Positions 1-7,500 of a stretch of 8,594 nucleotides of DNA are shown here, piece by piece. The notes beneath the pieces were generated by a model. The model worked only from the letters and a program-made list of their open reading frames with translations. It did not search any database and was not told the origin of the DNA. A program made the translations under genes and the position numbers. Numbering within the stretch: the first letter of the stretch is position 1; the number at the start of each line of letters is the position of its first letter. The DNA comes from Chitinophagaceae bacterium (GTDB lineage Bacteria; Bacteroidota; Bacteroidia; Chitinophagales; UBA10324): positions 1 to 8,594 of the forward strand of contig JAHEZG010000059.1 of assembly GCA_023251195.1 (NCBI GenBank), read 5' to 3'.

Positions 1-1
1 T

Positions 2-91
2 ATTACATCTGCTGAATCTCAAGCTGGCAGAGATGATATTTTCAGGTATTTGGAAGAGGTGATGAAACAGTTACCCTTGAAGGATATTTAA
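2..91 (+). CDS. 3' end of an unidentified gene (partial)
   Basis: An open frame enters from the left edge and runs 29 codons to a TAA stop. The visible tail contains SAESQAGRDDIFRYLEEV and ends MKQLPLKDI. It looks like an ordinary amphipathic, helical, soluble C-terminus and has no sorting or membrane signal. Frame 3 is also open for 19 codons (to TGA at about 60), but its Leu/Ile-rich composition is less protein-like, so frame 2 is preferred. I do not recognise the family from so short a piece. The only hairpin downstream (143-168) has its T-rich tail on the opposite strand, so this gene has no obvious terminator of its own. Confidence 0.45.
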   Translation: MTSAESQAGRDDIFRYLEEVMKQLPLKDI

Positions 92-131
92 TAATTAAAA
101 GAGTATCAACTATATTTTATCAGGAGGTTAA

Positions 132-168
132 TAAAATAAAAACGGCTGCCCGAATTGTCAAGCAGCCG
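132..168 (-). terminator. Rho-independent terminator of the small lipoprotein gene
   Basis: A perfect 7-base-pair GC-rich stem (CGGCTGC at 143-149 paired with GCAGCCG at 162-168) encloses a 12-base loop. On the - strand the stem is followed by TTTTTATTTTATT, the U-rich tail expected of an intrinsic terminator, about 20 bases past the stop of the lipoprotein gene. On the + strand the tail is GCGTTATTC, so termination of the incoming + strand gene would be weaker, though the stem could act in both directions. Confidence 0.8.
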
Positions 169-188
169 CGTTATTCTTTCAGATAAAA

Positions 189-605
189 TTAATTTTTTTT
201 CAGTGTTATTACTTGCGAATAATTAGGAGTTGGTATTACAAGGCCATTTAAATCTTGTGAAGAAAAAGTCCATTTCTCCGAATCTTTGTTAATGTCAGAA
301 ACATTATAAACTAAATTGTAAACATCGTTTCCGGCAATACTGGTCAATGTAATTTTCGTTGATTTTTTATCATAAGCCCAGTTGAAACCTGATTGGTGTC
401 CGCCGGTATCAACACTGGTGGCAGATCCTTCATAAAAGGTGTAAGAATAAACATTGGTATTCGGGTCGAACCCGGTTATGGTTGTTACAACAGTAGCGGT
501 CCAAACGCTATGGTCTTTTTTTAAAATTTCATAAGGCGTTTTACCACACGACACCATAATGAATAGTATGAATGAAAAAGAAAAAATTTTAATTGCATTT
601 TTCAT
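189..605 (-). CDS. Small lipoprotein, possibly lipocalin-like
   Basis: This encodes a 138-residue exported protein of unknown function. The N-terminus MKNAIKIFSFSFILFIMVSC is a type II signal peptide: a short basic n-region, a hydrophobic core and a lipobox-like MVSC, with Cys20 as the predicted lipidated residue. The frame stays open upstream to a TTG at 641, but starting there would add 12 mostly polar and basic residues before the signal peptide, so the ATG at 605 is chosen. The mature part (about 118 residues) is rich in alternating beta-strand patterns (WTATVVTTITGF, YSYTFYEGSA, STKITLTSI, EKWTFSS). That resembles small lipocalin-like lipoproteins of Bacteroidota, but the assignment is inference from pattern and size. 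No acidic lipoprotein export signal follows the Cys (CGKTPYE), so surface exposure is not supported. It stands alone with its own terminator. Confidence 0.82.
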   Translation of the reverse strand: MKNAIKIFSFSFILFIMVSCGKTPYEILKKDHSVWTATVVTTITGFDPNTNVYSYTFYEGSATSVDTGGHQSGFNWAYDKKSTKITLTSIAGNDVYNLVYNVSDINKDSEKWTFSSQDLNGLVIPTPNYSQVITLKKN

Positions 606-641
606 AAGTTGTACTTTTTTAGGTTTCTGAATTTTGTACAA

Positions 642-963
642 TTATAATAGAAAGAATCTCAGCATTAAAAAAAATTTTGTTCATTACATTTTTGCAGAAA
701 AAAAATAATTAAATTTCTGATGAAATGATAAAACCACTTCACCTGATTTTATTGGGAATTAAAATATACTCAACCCATAAAATTTAAGACAACATTAGAT
801 TTTTTTAATACAAGTGTTTTGGGTAAAACCTATTATCATAAAAATGAAATATTAAGTCAGTAGAAATATTCAGTTAAATGACTTATGAAAATGTTCAATG
901 TGTTTGAATTTTTACATCGTTTAATTTAATGTATTATTGAACCATAAGGCATAAATAAACACC
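642..963. other. AT-rich divergent intergenic region
   Basis: This 322-base spacer separates the lipoprotein gene (leftward) from the barrel gene at 964 (rightward). It must carry both promoters, but neither is clear. Rightward, TATTATTG at 932-939 matches the TAnnTTTG element at all but one fixed base, with a TTG at 904-906; the 25-base gap is longer than usual. Leftward, the - strand reads TATAATTG over 639-646 (one mismatch) without a convincing TTG. A weak GTTTT-GGGT-AAAAC hairpin lies at 816-829. The longest ATG-initiated frames I saw are about 14 codons, so I see no gene here. Confidence 0.6.
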
Positions 964-1719
964 ATGAAAAAATTATTTTCAATTCTAGTATTACTTTTCA
1001 ATGAATCTGATGAAAAAGTTTTCGGACAAATTTTAGGGCCAATTCAAACCGACCGTCCCGATCAAACCGAAACTCCTTTTACCGTACCGGATAATCGTAT
1101 TCAGATTGAAAATGGATTTTCATTTGAAAAATTAAATGATTCAACTCAATCATTCACCTTGCCCACGATTTTATTTAAGCTAGGATTAAATGAGCGCTTT
1201 GAAATAGGAATTATATCTGAATTTACAGTATCGCCAAATTCTATTGAGAGTTATGGTTTAAATCCGGTAACTGTTCGTTTTAAAGAAAAAATAACCGATG
1301 AAAAAGGTGTAGTTCCAACCACATCGTTTATTGGATATTTAGCAATTCCACAATTTGCAACAGAAAATTATAAGGCTAAATGGTTTACTCCAGCTTTTCG
1401 GTTTACCATGCAACATACTTTAACTGATCGTATAACTCTTGGATATAACATTGGTGCCCAATGGGAAGACCAATCACCTGAACCTATATTTATTTACACC
1501 CTTACTACCGGTATTTCACTAACAGATATGATAGGAGCTTATGCTGAAATTTACGGATTTGTACCACAAGAATCAGGTGCAGATCACAGGTTTGATGGAG
1601 GGTTTACTTTTTTATTACATCCAAATTTATTAATAGATATATCAGGTGGGGCAGGGATAAATGAAATTGCACCTGATTTTTATGGGGCCATCGGTTTTTC
1701 ATTTCGGATAAAAGACTGA
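964..1719 (+). CDS. Outer-membrane beta-barrel, Phenol_MetA_deg-type 'transporter'
   Basis: This 251-residue protein resembles the family usually annotated as transporter or putative MetA-pathway of phenol degradation (PF13557-like). These are beta-barrels whose substrate is mostly unknown, and the family name does not prove a role in phenol metabolism. The diagnostic stretch follows the leader: TDRPDQTETPFTVP (29-42), then RIQIENGFSFE. Alternating strands follow (LFKLGLNERFEIGI, ITLGYNIGAQWE, FDGGFTFLLHPNLLIDISGG), and the C-terminus GAIGFSFRIKD resembles a last barrel strand. The start is firm because a TAA lies in frame 12 bases upstream (952-954). The leader is odd: MKKLFSILVLLF is a good n/h-region, but NESDEK at 13-18 breaks the core before VFGQ. 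No Shine-Dalgarno sequence is present. It converges with the hydrolase operon, with 41 bases between stops. Confidence 0.85.
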   Translation: MKKLFSILVLLFNESDEKVFGQILGPIQTDRPDQTETPFTVPDNRIQIENGFSFEKLNDSTQSFTLPTILFKLGLNERFEIGIISEFTVSPNSIESYGLNPVTVRFKEKITDEKGVVPTTSFIGYLAIPQFATENYKAKWFTPAFRFTMQHTLTDRITLGYNIGAQWEDQSPEPIFIYTLTTGISLTDMIGAYAEIYGFVPQESGADHRFDGGFTFLLHPNLLIDISGGAGINEIAPDFYGAIGFSFRIKD

Positions 1720-1746
1720 AAAAAATTTAAATATTGACTGAAAAAA
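1714..1746. repeat. 11-base direct repeat across a stop codon
   Basis: GACTGAAAAAA occurs at 1714-1724 and again at 1736-1746, 22 bases apart. The first copy contains the TGA stop of the barrel gene. It may be a small slippage duplication or chance in an A-rich spacer. No hairpin terminator is visible between the two convergent genes. Confidence 0.5.
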
Positions 1747-1760
1747 GTAATAAATAAATT

Positions 1761-2525
1761 TCACAAGTTCAACTTCAATCTATCATAACTCAGTTCAATT
1801 CCTTTAGGCAATTGCGCGCTCACTTCGTCGTGCAATCCTAAGCGGTGACTGATGTGGGTGAAGTAAGTGGTTTCGGCATTGAATTCTTTTGCTACTTCAA
1901 TGGCTTCGGCAAATGTGAAATGCGAAATGTGAGGCTCCATTTGCAGCGCATTCAGAACCAGAATTTTTGAACCATAAATTTTTTTCTTTTCTTCATCGGG
2001 TATCTGGTTCGCATCGGTGATATAAGTAAAATCGCCGAACCTGAATCCAAGTACCGGCATTTTATAATGCAAAACTTTGATTGGAATTATTTCCAACCCC
2101 TCAATAAAAAAATTTTCATCTCCAGCGATTGTATGAAAATTCAATTCAGGAATTCCGGGATAATCACTCTTTTGAAAAATATATGGAAACTCCTGTTTCA
2201 ATTTTTGTTGTGTGAATTCTGTTGCATAAACCTCCATTGGTTTCTTCATAAAAAAATTGAACGCACGAATATCATCCATGCCCGCTGTATGGTCTTTATG
2301 GCTGTGCGTAAAAATGAGTGCATCGAGTTGTTTCACATTTTCGCGCAATAACTGTTGACGAAAATCGGGACCGCTGTCCACCACAAAAATTTTTCCTTCG
2401 TGCTCAATCATCACAGATGAGCGAAGGCGATTGTCTTTATTATTTGTTGAAGCGCAAACCCGGCAGGGGCAACATATAACCGGAACGCCTTGTGAAGTTC
2501 CTGTGCCGAGGAAAGTGATTTTCAC
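1761..2525 (-). CDS. PhnP-like metallo-beta-lactamase-fold hydrolase
   Basis: This 254-residue, probably cytoplasmic dinuclear-metal hydrolase belongs to the PhnP/COG1235 group of metallo-beta-lactamase-fold proteins. E. coli PhnP is a phosphodiesterase acting on 5-phosphoribosyl 1,2-cyclic phosphate, but many relatives have no known substrate and no C-P lyase gene is visible here, so the name phnP is not given. Visible motifs are GTGTSQGVP (7-15); Cys19-x-Cys21-x-x-Cys24, matching the structural zinc cysteines of PhnP; THSHKDH with metal ligands His74, His76, Asp78 and His79; His153; Asp171 in TDAN; and THISH, with His224 as metal ligand and His227 the likely fourth ligand of the structural zinc. 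His202 sits 22 residues before His224, the spacing of the PhnP catalytic His. All expected residues are present. The start is GTG, overlapping the upstream TGA by four bases (GTGA), so translational coupling is likely. Confidence 0.92.
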   Translation of the reverse strand: MKITFLGTGTSQGVPVICCPCRVCASTNNKDNRLRSSVMIEHEGKIFVVDSGPDFRQQLLRENVKQLDALIFTHSHKDHTAGMDDIRAFNFFMKKPMEVYATEFTQQKLKQEFPYIFQKSDYPGIPELNFHTIAGDENFFIEGLEIIPIKVLHYKMPVLGFRFGDFTYITDANQIPDEEKKKIYGSKILVLNALQMEPHISHFTFAEAIEVAKEFNAETTYFTHISHRLGLHDEVSAQLPKGIELSYDRLKLNL

Positions 2526-2854
2526 ACCGCCAGTTTTGCCTGTTGAAGATTTAAAACAAAGGTGGTTTCCTTTTCATCCAACTGCGAAAAATCAATATCG
2601 AGTTCAGGAATCATTTCTAAAAAAGAATTGATGCGCGATTCCAAATCAAAATATTTATTCACCACTATTACGCGCCTATCCTGTAATACACAGTAACCTG
2701 ATTTAAAAGATCCCTTCTCGTATCGAATCACATATTTCGATTCCTTTAAAATATTTTCAATTTTCTGTAATGATTGAGGAGTGTATTTGAACATGCTATT
2801 TTTGAATGTTTCAAATATAGCTGTATCAATGGTGTTGGTGCAAGTCAATTCCAT
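2522..2854 (-). CDS. Conserved hypothetical protein, 110 residues
   Basis: This is a soluble, probably cytoplasmic protein with no signal peptide or membrane segment. It begins MELTCTNTIDT at the ATG at 2854. The most conserved-looking core is KYVIRYEKGSFKSGYC (about 40-55) followed by RRVIVVNKYFDLESRINSF (about 60-78), and the C-terminal third is acidic. I recognise the style of a small Bacteroidota-restricted family but know no function. The VIVVNKYFDLESRIN pattern faintly recalls the strand-helix part of ImmA-like peptidases, but there is no HExxH, so no peptidase call is made. Its TGA overlaps the GTG of the hydrolase gene, which makes a two-gene operon and suggests a linked role or coordinated expression. 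No promoter matching TAnnTTTG is visible in its 66-base upstream spacer on this strand. Confidence 0.8.
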   Translation of the reverse strand: MELTCTNTIDTAIFETFKNSMFKYTPQSLQKIENILKESKYVIRYEKGSFKSGYCVLQDRRVIVVNKYFDLESRINSFLEMIPELDIDFSQLDEKETTFVLNLQQAKLAV

Positions 2855-2865
2855 CGATTGTTAGT

Positions 2866-2879
2866 TTGTTAATAAACAA
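2866..2879. promoter_or_regulatory. Short inverted repeat in divergent spacer
   Basis: TTGTT-AATA-AACAA forms a 5-base inverted repeat just upstream of the -33 element of the barrel promoter and 12 bases upstream of the divergent 110-residue gene. Its position would suit a regulator-binding site, but a 5-base arm in AT-rich DNA is weak evidence. Confidence 0.2.
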
Positions 2880-2884
2880 TTCTG

Positions 2885-2916
2885 TTTGGCATAGTGCATT
2901 TACTGAATTAAGTTTG
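2885..2916 (+). promoter_or_regulatory. Bacteroidota-type sigma promoter for the barrel gene at 2921
   Basis: TTTG at 2885-2888 and TAAGTTTG at 2909-2916 match the -33 (TTG) and -7 (TAnnTTTG) elements of the Bacteroidota primary sigma factor at every fixed base, with a 20-base gap. The -7 element ends only four bases before the ATG at 2921, so the transcript is predicted to begin at or next to the start codon. Confidence 0.65.
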
Positions 2917-2920
2917 ACAC

Positions 2921-3538
2921 ATGTACAGAAAAGTTTTATTAATTGGAGTTTTAATTATTATAGTTCAGTTTGCTCAGGCACAGTTTAAAGGAGGTTTATA
3001 TTTTGGTGTAAATGGTACTCAGGTAGATGGCGATAAACTAGCAGGTTTTTATAAATTGGGAGCAAACCTGGCAGCAGCAGTTGAATATCCGATTGGTGAA
3101 CATATGGGAATAGGAATGGAAATTTCTTTTTCTCAAAAAGGAAGTCAAACAAAGTGGCAACAAGGAATACCGCGCCAATATTTTTTAAAACTGGATTACA
3201 TTGAAGTACCCTTAATGTTGAATTATCACGATAATAAAAAAGTAACCTTGAGCGCCGGTGTTGGAATTAATGCATTAACTAATTTTAAAGAAGAGATTGT
3301 CAATTTCAACCCATACCTTACTTACTCTCATATCAGAAAATTAAATAAATCAGATGTTGAATTTAAGGCTGGCGGATCTTATCAGTTAAATAAACATTGG
3401 ATGATAAATATTCTTTATTCCTATTCAATAATATCAATGGGTATTTCCGACGACAGCCCATATCTGAATAATGGACTTTTTAATAACCTTGTAACTTTCA
3501 GATTAGGTTACATGATAAAAGGAAAGGCTAATAAATAA
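2921..3538 (+). CDS. Outer-membrane beta-barrel (OMP_b-brl_2, porin-family)
   Basis: This 205-residue exported protein belongs to the small barrel family usually labelled outer membrane beta-barrel or porin family protein (PF13568-like). Its role is structural or transport-like and not known in detail. The signal peptide MYRKVLLIGVLIIIVQFAQA has a clean cleavage site before Gln21. The mature protein shows the family signatures in order: FKGGLYFGVNGTQVDGD (22-38), GFYKLGANLAAAVEYPI, the strand EISFSQKGSQ, and LKLDYIEVPLMLNY, followed by SAGVGINAL. A final strand VTFRLGYMIKG lies near the C-terminus. The ATG at 2921 is needed for the signal peptide, and the next Met would remove it. The predicted promoter abuts this ATG. 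The next gene starts 124 bases downstream in the same direction, and no terminator is obvious between them. Confidence 0.87.
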   Translation: MYRKVLLIGVLIIIVQFAQAQFKGGLYFGVNGTQVDGDKLAGFYKLGANLAAAVEYPIGEHMGIGMEISFSQKGSQTKWQQGIPRQYFLKLDYIEVPLMLNYHDNKKVTLSAGVGINALTNFKEEIVNFNPYLTYSHIRKLNKSDVEFKAGGSYQLNKHWMINILYSYSIISMGISDDSPYLNNGLFNNLVTFRLGYMIKGKANK

Positions 3539-3662
3539 ATTTTTTTTGATGCAAGTGATATTAACCACTCTGCATTTCTTTGGCAAGGCATTTGAAAATA
3601 CACATCACACAAAAAATCACATGATTATGAAACCGATGGTTCACGAACACTTAAAAAACAGA

Positions 3663-4412
3663 ATGAAAACAGTGAATAAATCAATAAAACTGCTTGCGCT
3701 TTTACTTTTATGCACTCCTTTTATTTCGTGCGCACAAATTAAAATCGGAAAAAAAACTTACACTGTACCTAATGTAAATACAAGTGGAAATAATTCAGGA
3801 AAACCATCGAACGATGAAATGGTAAATGGTTTAAAGGAGGCATTGAACATTGGTGTTTCAAAAGGAGCAGATAATGTTTCGAAGACCGATGGCTATTTTA
3901 AAAACATGGCAATAAAAATTCTGATGCCGCCGGAAGTAAAAAATGTAGAAGACAAATTGCGTTCGGTTGGAATGGGACAATTGGTCGATGATGCTGTTTT
4001 GCGAATGAACCGTGCTGCTGAACAAGCAGGCCCCAAAGCAAAACCGATTTTTGTTGATGCAATAAAATCAATGAGCATAATGGATGCAGTTAATATTATT
4101 AAAGGCCCGCAGGATGGAGCCACCCAATATTTAAAGAAGAGTACATCAGCACAATTGACTGCAGCCTTCAAACCAATTATTTCGCAAGAGTTGGATAAAA
4201 CGGAGGCAACAAAATATTGGAAGCAAGTATTTGATACTTATAATAAAATTCCATTTGTAACAAAAGTAAATTCTGATCTTCCATCTTATGTAACCCAAAA
4301 AGCTTTGGATGGTTTATTTTATATGGTGGCGCAGGAAGAAGTAAATATTCGTCATGATCCAATGGCATATGCCAGTTCACTGATCCAGAAAATATTCAGT
4401 GGAAAATGGTAA
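3663..4412 (+). CDS. DUF4197 domain-containing lipoprotein or periplasmic protein
   Basis: This 249-residue exported protein has a DUF4197 domain (PF13852-like) over about residues 51-248; the family function is unknown. Recognisable family stretches are GLKEALNIGVSKGADNVSK, the helix with RMNRAAEQAGPKAKPIF, SIMDAVNIIKGPQDGATQYL, and the C-terminal RHDPMAYASSLIQKIF. The frame is open back to TTG 3546 and ATG 3549, but starting there would put about 39 residues before the leader. The ATG at 3663 gives a normal signal peptide, MKTVNKSIKLLALLLLCTPF followed by ISCAQ. Cys23 in FISC could be lipidated, or cleavage could occur after CAQ as in many Bacteroidota secreted proteins; the sequence does not decide. 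No TTG/TAnnTTTG promoter with good spacing lies just upstream, so read-through from the barrel gene is possible. Beyond the stop there is a T-run at 4463-4468 with only a weak hairpin. Confidence 0.88.
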   Translation: MKTVNKSIKLLALLLLCTPFISCAQIKIGKKTYTVPNVNTSGNNSGKPSNDEMVNGLKEALNIGVSKGADNVSKTDGYFKNMAIKILMPPEVKNVEDKLRSVGMGQLVDDAVLRMNRAAEQAGPKAKPIFVDAIKSMSIMDAVNIIKGPQDGATQYLKKSTSAQLTAAFKPIISQELDKTEATKYWKQVFDTYNKIPFVTKVNSDLPSYVTQKALDGLFYMVAQEEVNIRHDPMAYASSLIQKIFSGKW

Positions 4413-4538
4413 ATTAAAATTTGATTAAAACAAAAGAGCCGGATGAACCAATTTGATTCCTGTTTTTTATTTTAGTTTGATTGGGTAATAATAAATAAAA
4501 TAAAAGCTCTTCATTGCCTGCTAGGCTTTGCTCATTTC

Positions 4539-4568
4539 TTGCATCTATATAATGCTTAATTATATTTG
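4539..4568 (+). promoter_or_regulatory. Bacteroidota-type sigma promoter for the giant surface protein
   Basis: TTG at 4539-4541 and TATATTTG at 4561-4568 match the -33 and -7 elements exactly, with a 19-base gap. Transcription would start near 4573-4575, leaving an A-rich leader of roughly 16 bases without a Shine-Dalgarno sequence before the ATG at 4591. A small GCCT-GCT-AGGC inverted repeat lies upstream at 4516-4526. Confidence 0.68.
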
Positions 4569-4590
4569 AGTCAACTAATAGCAACATCAA

Positions 4591-7500
4591 ATGAAGAAAT
4601 TTTTTACAATTCTATTCTTAGTTAGTTTTTGTTTTAATTTCAAATCTTATGCAACCCATATGATGGGAATGGATATTTCCTATCAATGTTTGGGAAATAA
4701 TACCTATCACATAACATTATCCTTTTACCGCGATTGCTCCGGAGCAGCACAGGCACCAACAAGCGCAACCATAAATTATAACTCAGCATCGTGTGGTCAA
4801 ACCTTGTCAACAACTCTTGTTCAAACAGTTAATGGAATTGAAGTAAGCCCGTTATGTCCATCACAAATAGCCCAAAGTTCTTGTAATGGTGGCGCTTTGC
4901 CAGGAGTACAACAATATGTTTACGAAGGAGATATCACATTACCGGTAGCATGTTCAGATTGGGTTGTCTATTATGAAAGCTGTTGCAGAAATGCAGCCAT
5001 TACTAATATTTCAGGAGCATCATCTTATGGTATTCGAATTGAAGCGCATATCGATAACACGAATAGTTTATGCAATAACTCGCCAATTTTTACAACTCTT
5101 CCAGTGCCTTATATCTGTGCAAACCAACCTTTTAATTACAATCATGGCGCATTTGATATTGATGGTGACTCATTGGTGTATACTCTTATTGACCCTATGG
5201 ATTGGCTTGGTGGAGCCCCTATCCCATATATCTTTCCGTTCAGTGCTAACTATCCTTTATCAACAACTACTGGTTCAGTTTTATTCAGTAGTTCAACAGG
5301 TCAAATGTCATTTACTCCAAATGCCACCCAAATTACTGTAGTTGCCGTTCGTGTTGATGAATATAGAAATGGTGTTTGGATTGGTTCAACAACCAGAGAT
5401 ATTCAACTTGTTGTATTAAACTGTAATAACCAGGTTCCTGCTGTTGGGTCACCTACCAGTATTACAGGTGGATATGCAACTGGTCCTACTTCATTTGAAG
5501 TATGTCCTGGTCAACCTTTAGGTTTTCAGTTACTTGGCACTGATCCAGATCCAGGTCAAATTTTAACTGTATTCACTAACCTTGCAAGTGTAATTCCAGG
5601 AGCAACAATGACTTCAACCGGAACCAACCCTGTAACATCTACTTTTTATTGGCAACCCTCGGGAACTGATACTGGTTTTCATTCTTTCACTTTAACAATT
5701 CAAGACGATGCATGTCCAATTTTTGGCCAGCAGATTTATTCGTTTCAGATTTATGTTTTAGCCGGAACTTCTGCTGGTCCTGATGTCACTATTTGCGGAA
5801 GTATGAGTGCTCAATTGCAGGCCACCGGTGGAACAACATTTTCATGGTCGCCGGCAACTGGTTTAAGTAATGCTAATATTTCTAACCCGATTGCTACTCC
5901 AGCAATAACAACAACTTATGTGGTCAATAGTAATTTAACTGGCGGATGCAGTAACACTGATACGATGGTTGTTTTTGTTGCACCTCCTTTTACTTTTACA
6001 GTAGCACCAACCTTAGATACGATTTGTTTAAATCAGCAATCGCAATTAGGAATTACAGGTAGTGCCAATGGCGCTCCTTATACTTATTCTTGGTTGCCTG
6101 CTGCTACATTGCTCGGTGCAAATACTTCAACTCCATCGGCTTCACCTGCTGTATCAACAACTTATAATGTTTCAATTACAAGTAATGCCGGATGTACTCA
6201 AACCAGCACAGCAGTAGTTTTTGTTGCCGGAATTGCACCTCCATTAAATTTGGTGGCATCGCCTCAAACCATTTGTGTTGGGCAAACTTCACAATTGGAT
6301 ATCAACCCGGGTGGGGGTGGAAATTTTTGTACTCCGACTTATTCTGTAGCATGCTCCTCTGGAGATTACATTGATAACTTTTCATTTAATACACTGGCAA
6401 ATAATTTAACAGGGTGTTCGGGCAATGTAAATAATTATACTTATTACGCAGGTGCTCCAACAACTACCGTAAATCTTGGAAGTACATATCCTATATCTAT
6501 GCAGGCCGGACCATCTTGGGGGCAAGGATTTGGAGTATGGATTGATTACAATCAAAACGGATCATTTGCCGATCCCGGTGAATTTGTTTATACAAGTGGA
6601 TTATCCGGAACAACATTATTTAGTGGAAATGTAACGATACCAGCAACTGCACTTCCTGGCTGGACCCGTTTGCGTGTTTTATGCCGGTATGCAACAGTTC
6701 CGACTGCTACTGATTACTGTGGTGCAAGCTTCAGTTACGGGGAATGTGAAGATTACGATATTTATATTGATGGTGGAAACTTGACCTACTTATGGTCTCC
6801 GGCCGCATCACTTAGCGACCCTACAATAAAAAATCCTATTGCTTCTCCAATACAAACCACAACTTATACTTTGACAGTTACAAGCGGTGGATTTTGTTCA
6901 AATACAGATACTGTAATCGTAAATGTTATAACAAATTATCAATGCAGCGCCGGAAATGATACATCTATTTGCCTGGGCGGTGGATCTGCCCAGTTAATAG
7001 GTAGCAATGCAGTCACCTATTCATGGACATCAATACCTGCAGGTTTTACCAGCAACATTTCAAATCCTGTTGTTACACCTTTAAGTAATACAACCTATGT
7101 TTTATATGGATTAAACGCATCAAGTTGCGGCGATTATGATACAGTAATTGTGAATTTTAATCCGCTACCTGGATTTAGCGCTGGGGTCGATCAAACTATG
7201 TGTTGGTACGATTCGGTGCAAATGGTTCCTTCCGGTACTTGGGTTACTTATAACTGGCAACCTGCAGGTACATTGAATAATCCTGCAATTGCAGGTCCCA
7301 CTGCTGTTCCTGCAACGACTACAACCTATATACTTACTGTTACTGATGCAAATGGATGTGCCGGGTTTGATTCTGTTGTTGTATTTGTTGATCAGCCATT
7401 AAATCTTGTGGTTACTTCTGACACAATAACTTGTATGGGGGTTGGAATTGATGTTAGTGTTGATCAGGGTATAACATTTTTATGGGAACCATCACCACTT

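Noticed and set aside
606..641. TTG-initiated extension of the small lipoprotein
   Set aside because: It adds 12 mostly polar and basic residues before the lipoprotein signal peptide, while an ATG is available at 605.
2067..2351. Forward open frame of 94 codons opposite the hydrolase gene
   Set aside because: It is the antisense shadow of a clear metallo-hydrolase with all its motifs. Its translation is Phe/Ile/Cys-rich without family resemblance.
2431..2631. Forward open frame of 66 codons opposite the operon junction
   Set aside because: It spans the antisense of two coupled genes and has no plausible product.
3546..3662. N-terminal extension of the DUF4197 protein (TTG 3546 or ATG 3549)
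   Set aside because: It would place about 39 His/Lys/Met-rich residues before an otherwise standard signal peptide; the ATG at 3663 is better.
3893..4171. Reverse open frame of 92 codons inside the DUF4197 gene
   Set aside because: The forward frame encodes a recognisable DUF4197 domain; the reverse frame is a shadow. The same holds for the reverse frame at 4177-4380.
4447..4485. Possible terminator (ACCAAT ... ATTGGGT with T-run) after the DUF4197 gene
   Set aside because: The arms are short and far apart, and the T-run lies inside the loop rather than after the stem.
4964..5341. Forward open frame of 125 codons inside the giant protein gene
   Set aside because: It is out of frame within the conserved N-terminal domain, and the translation looks like shifted code. 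The shorter frames at 6192-6374 (+) and 7892-8104 (-) are rejected for the same reason.
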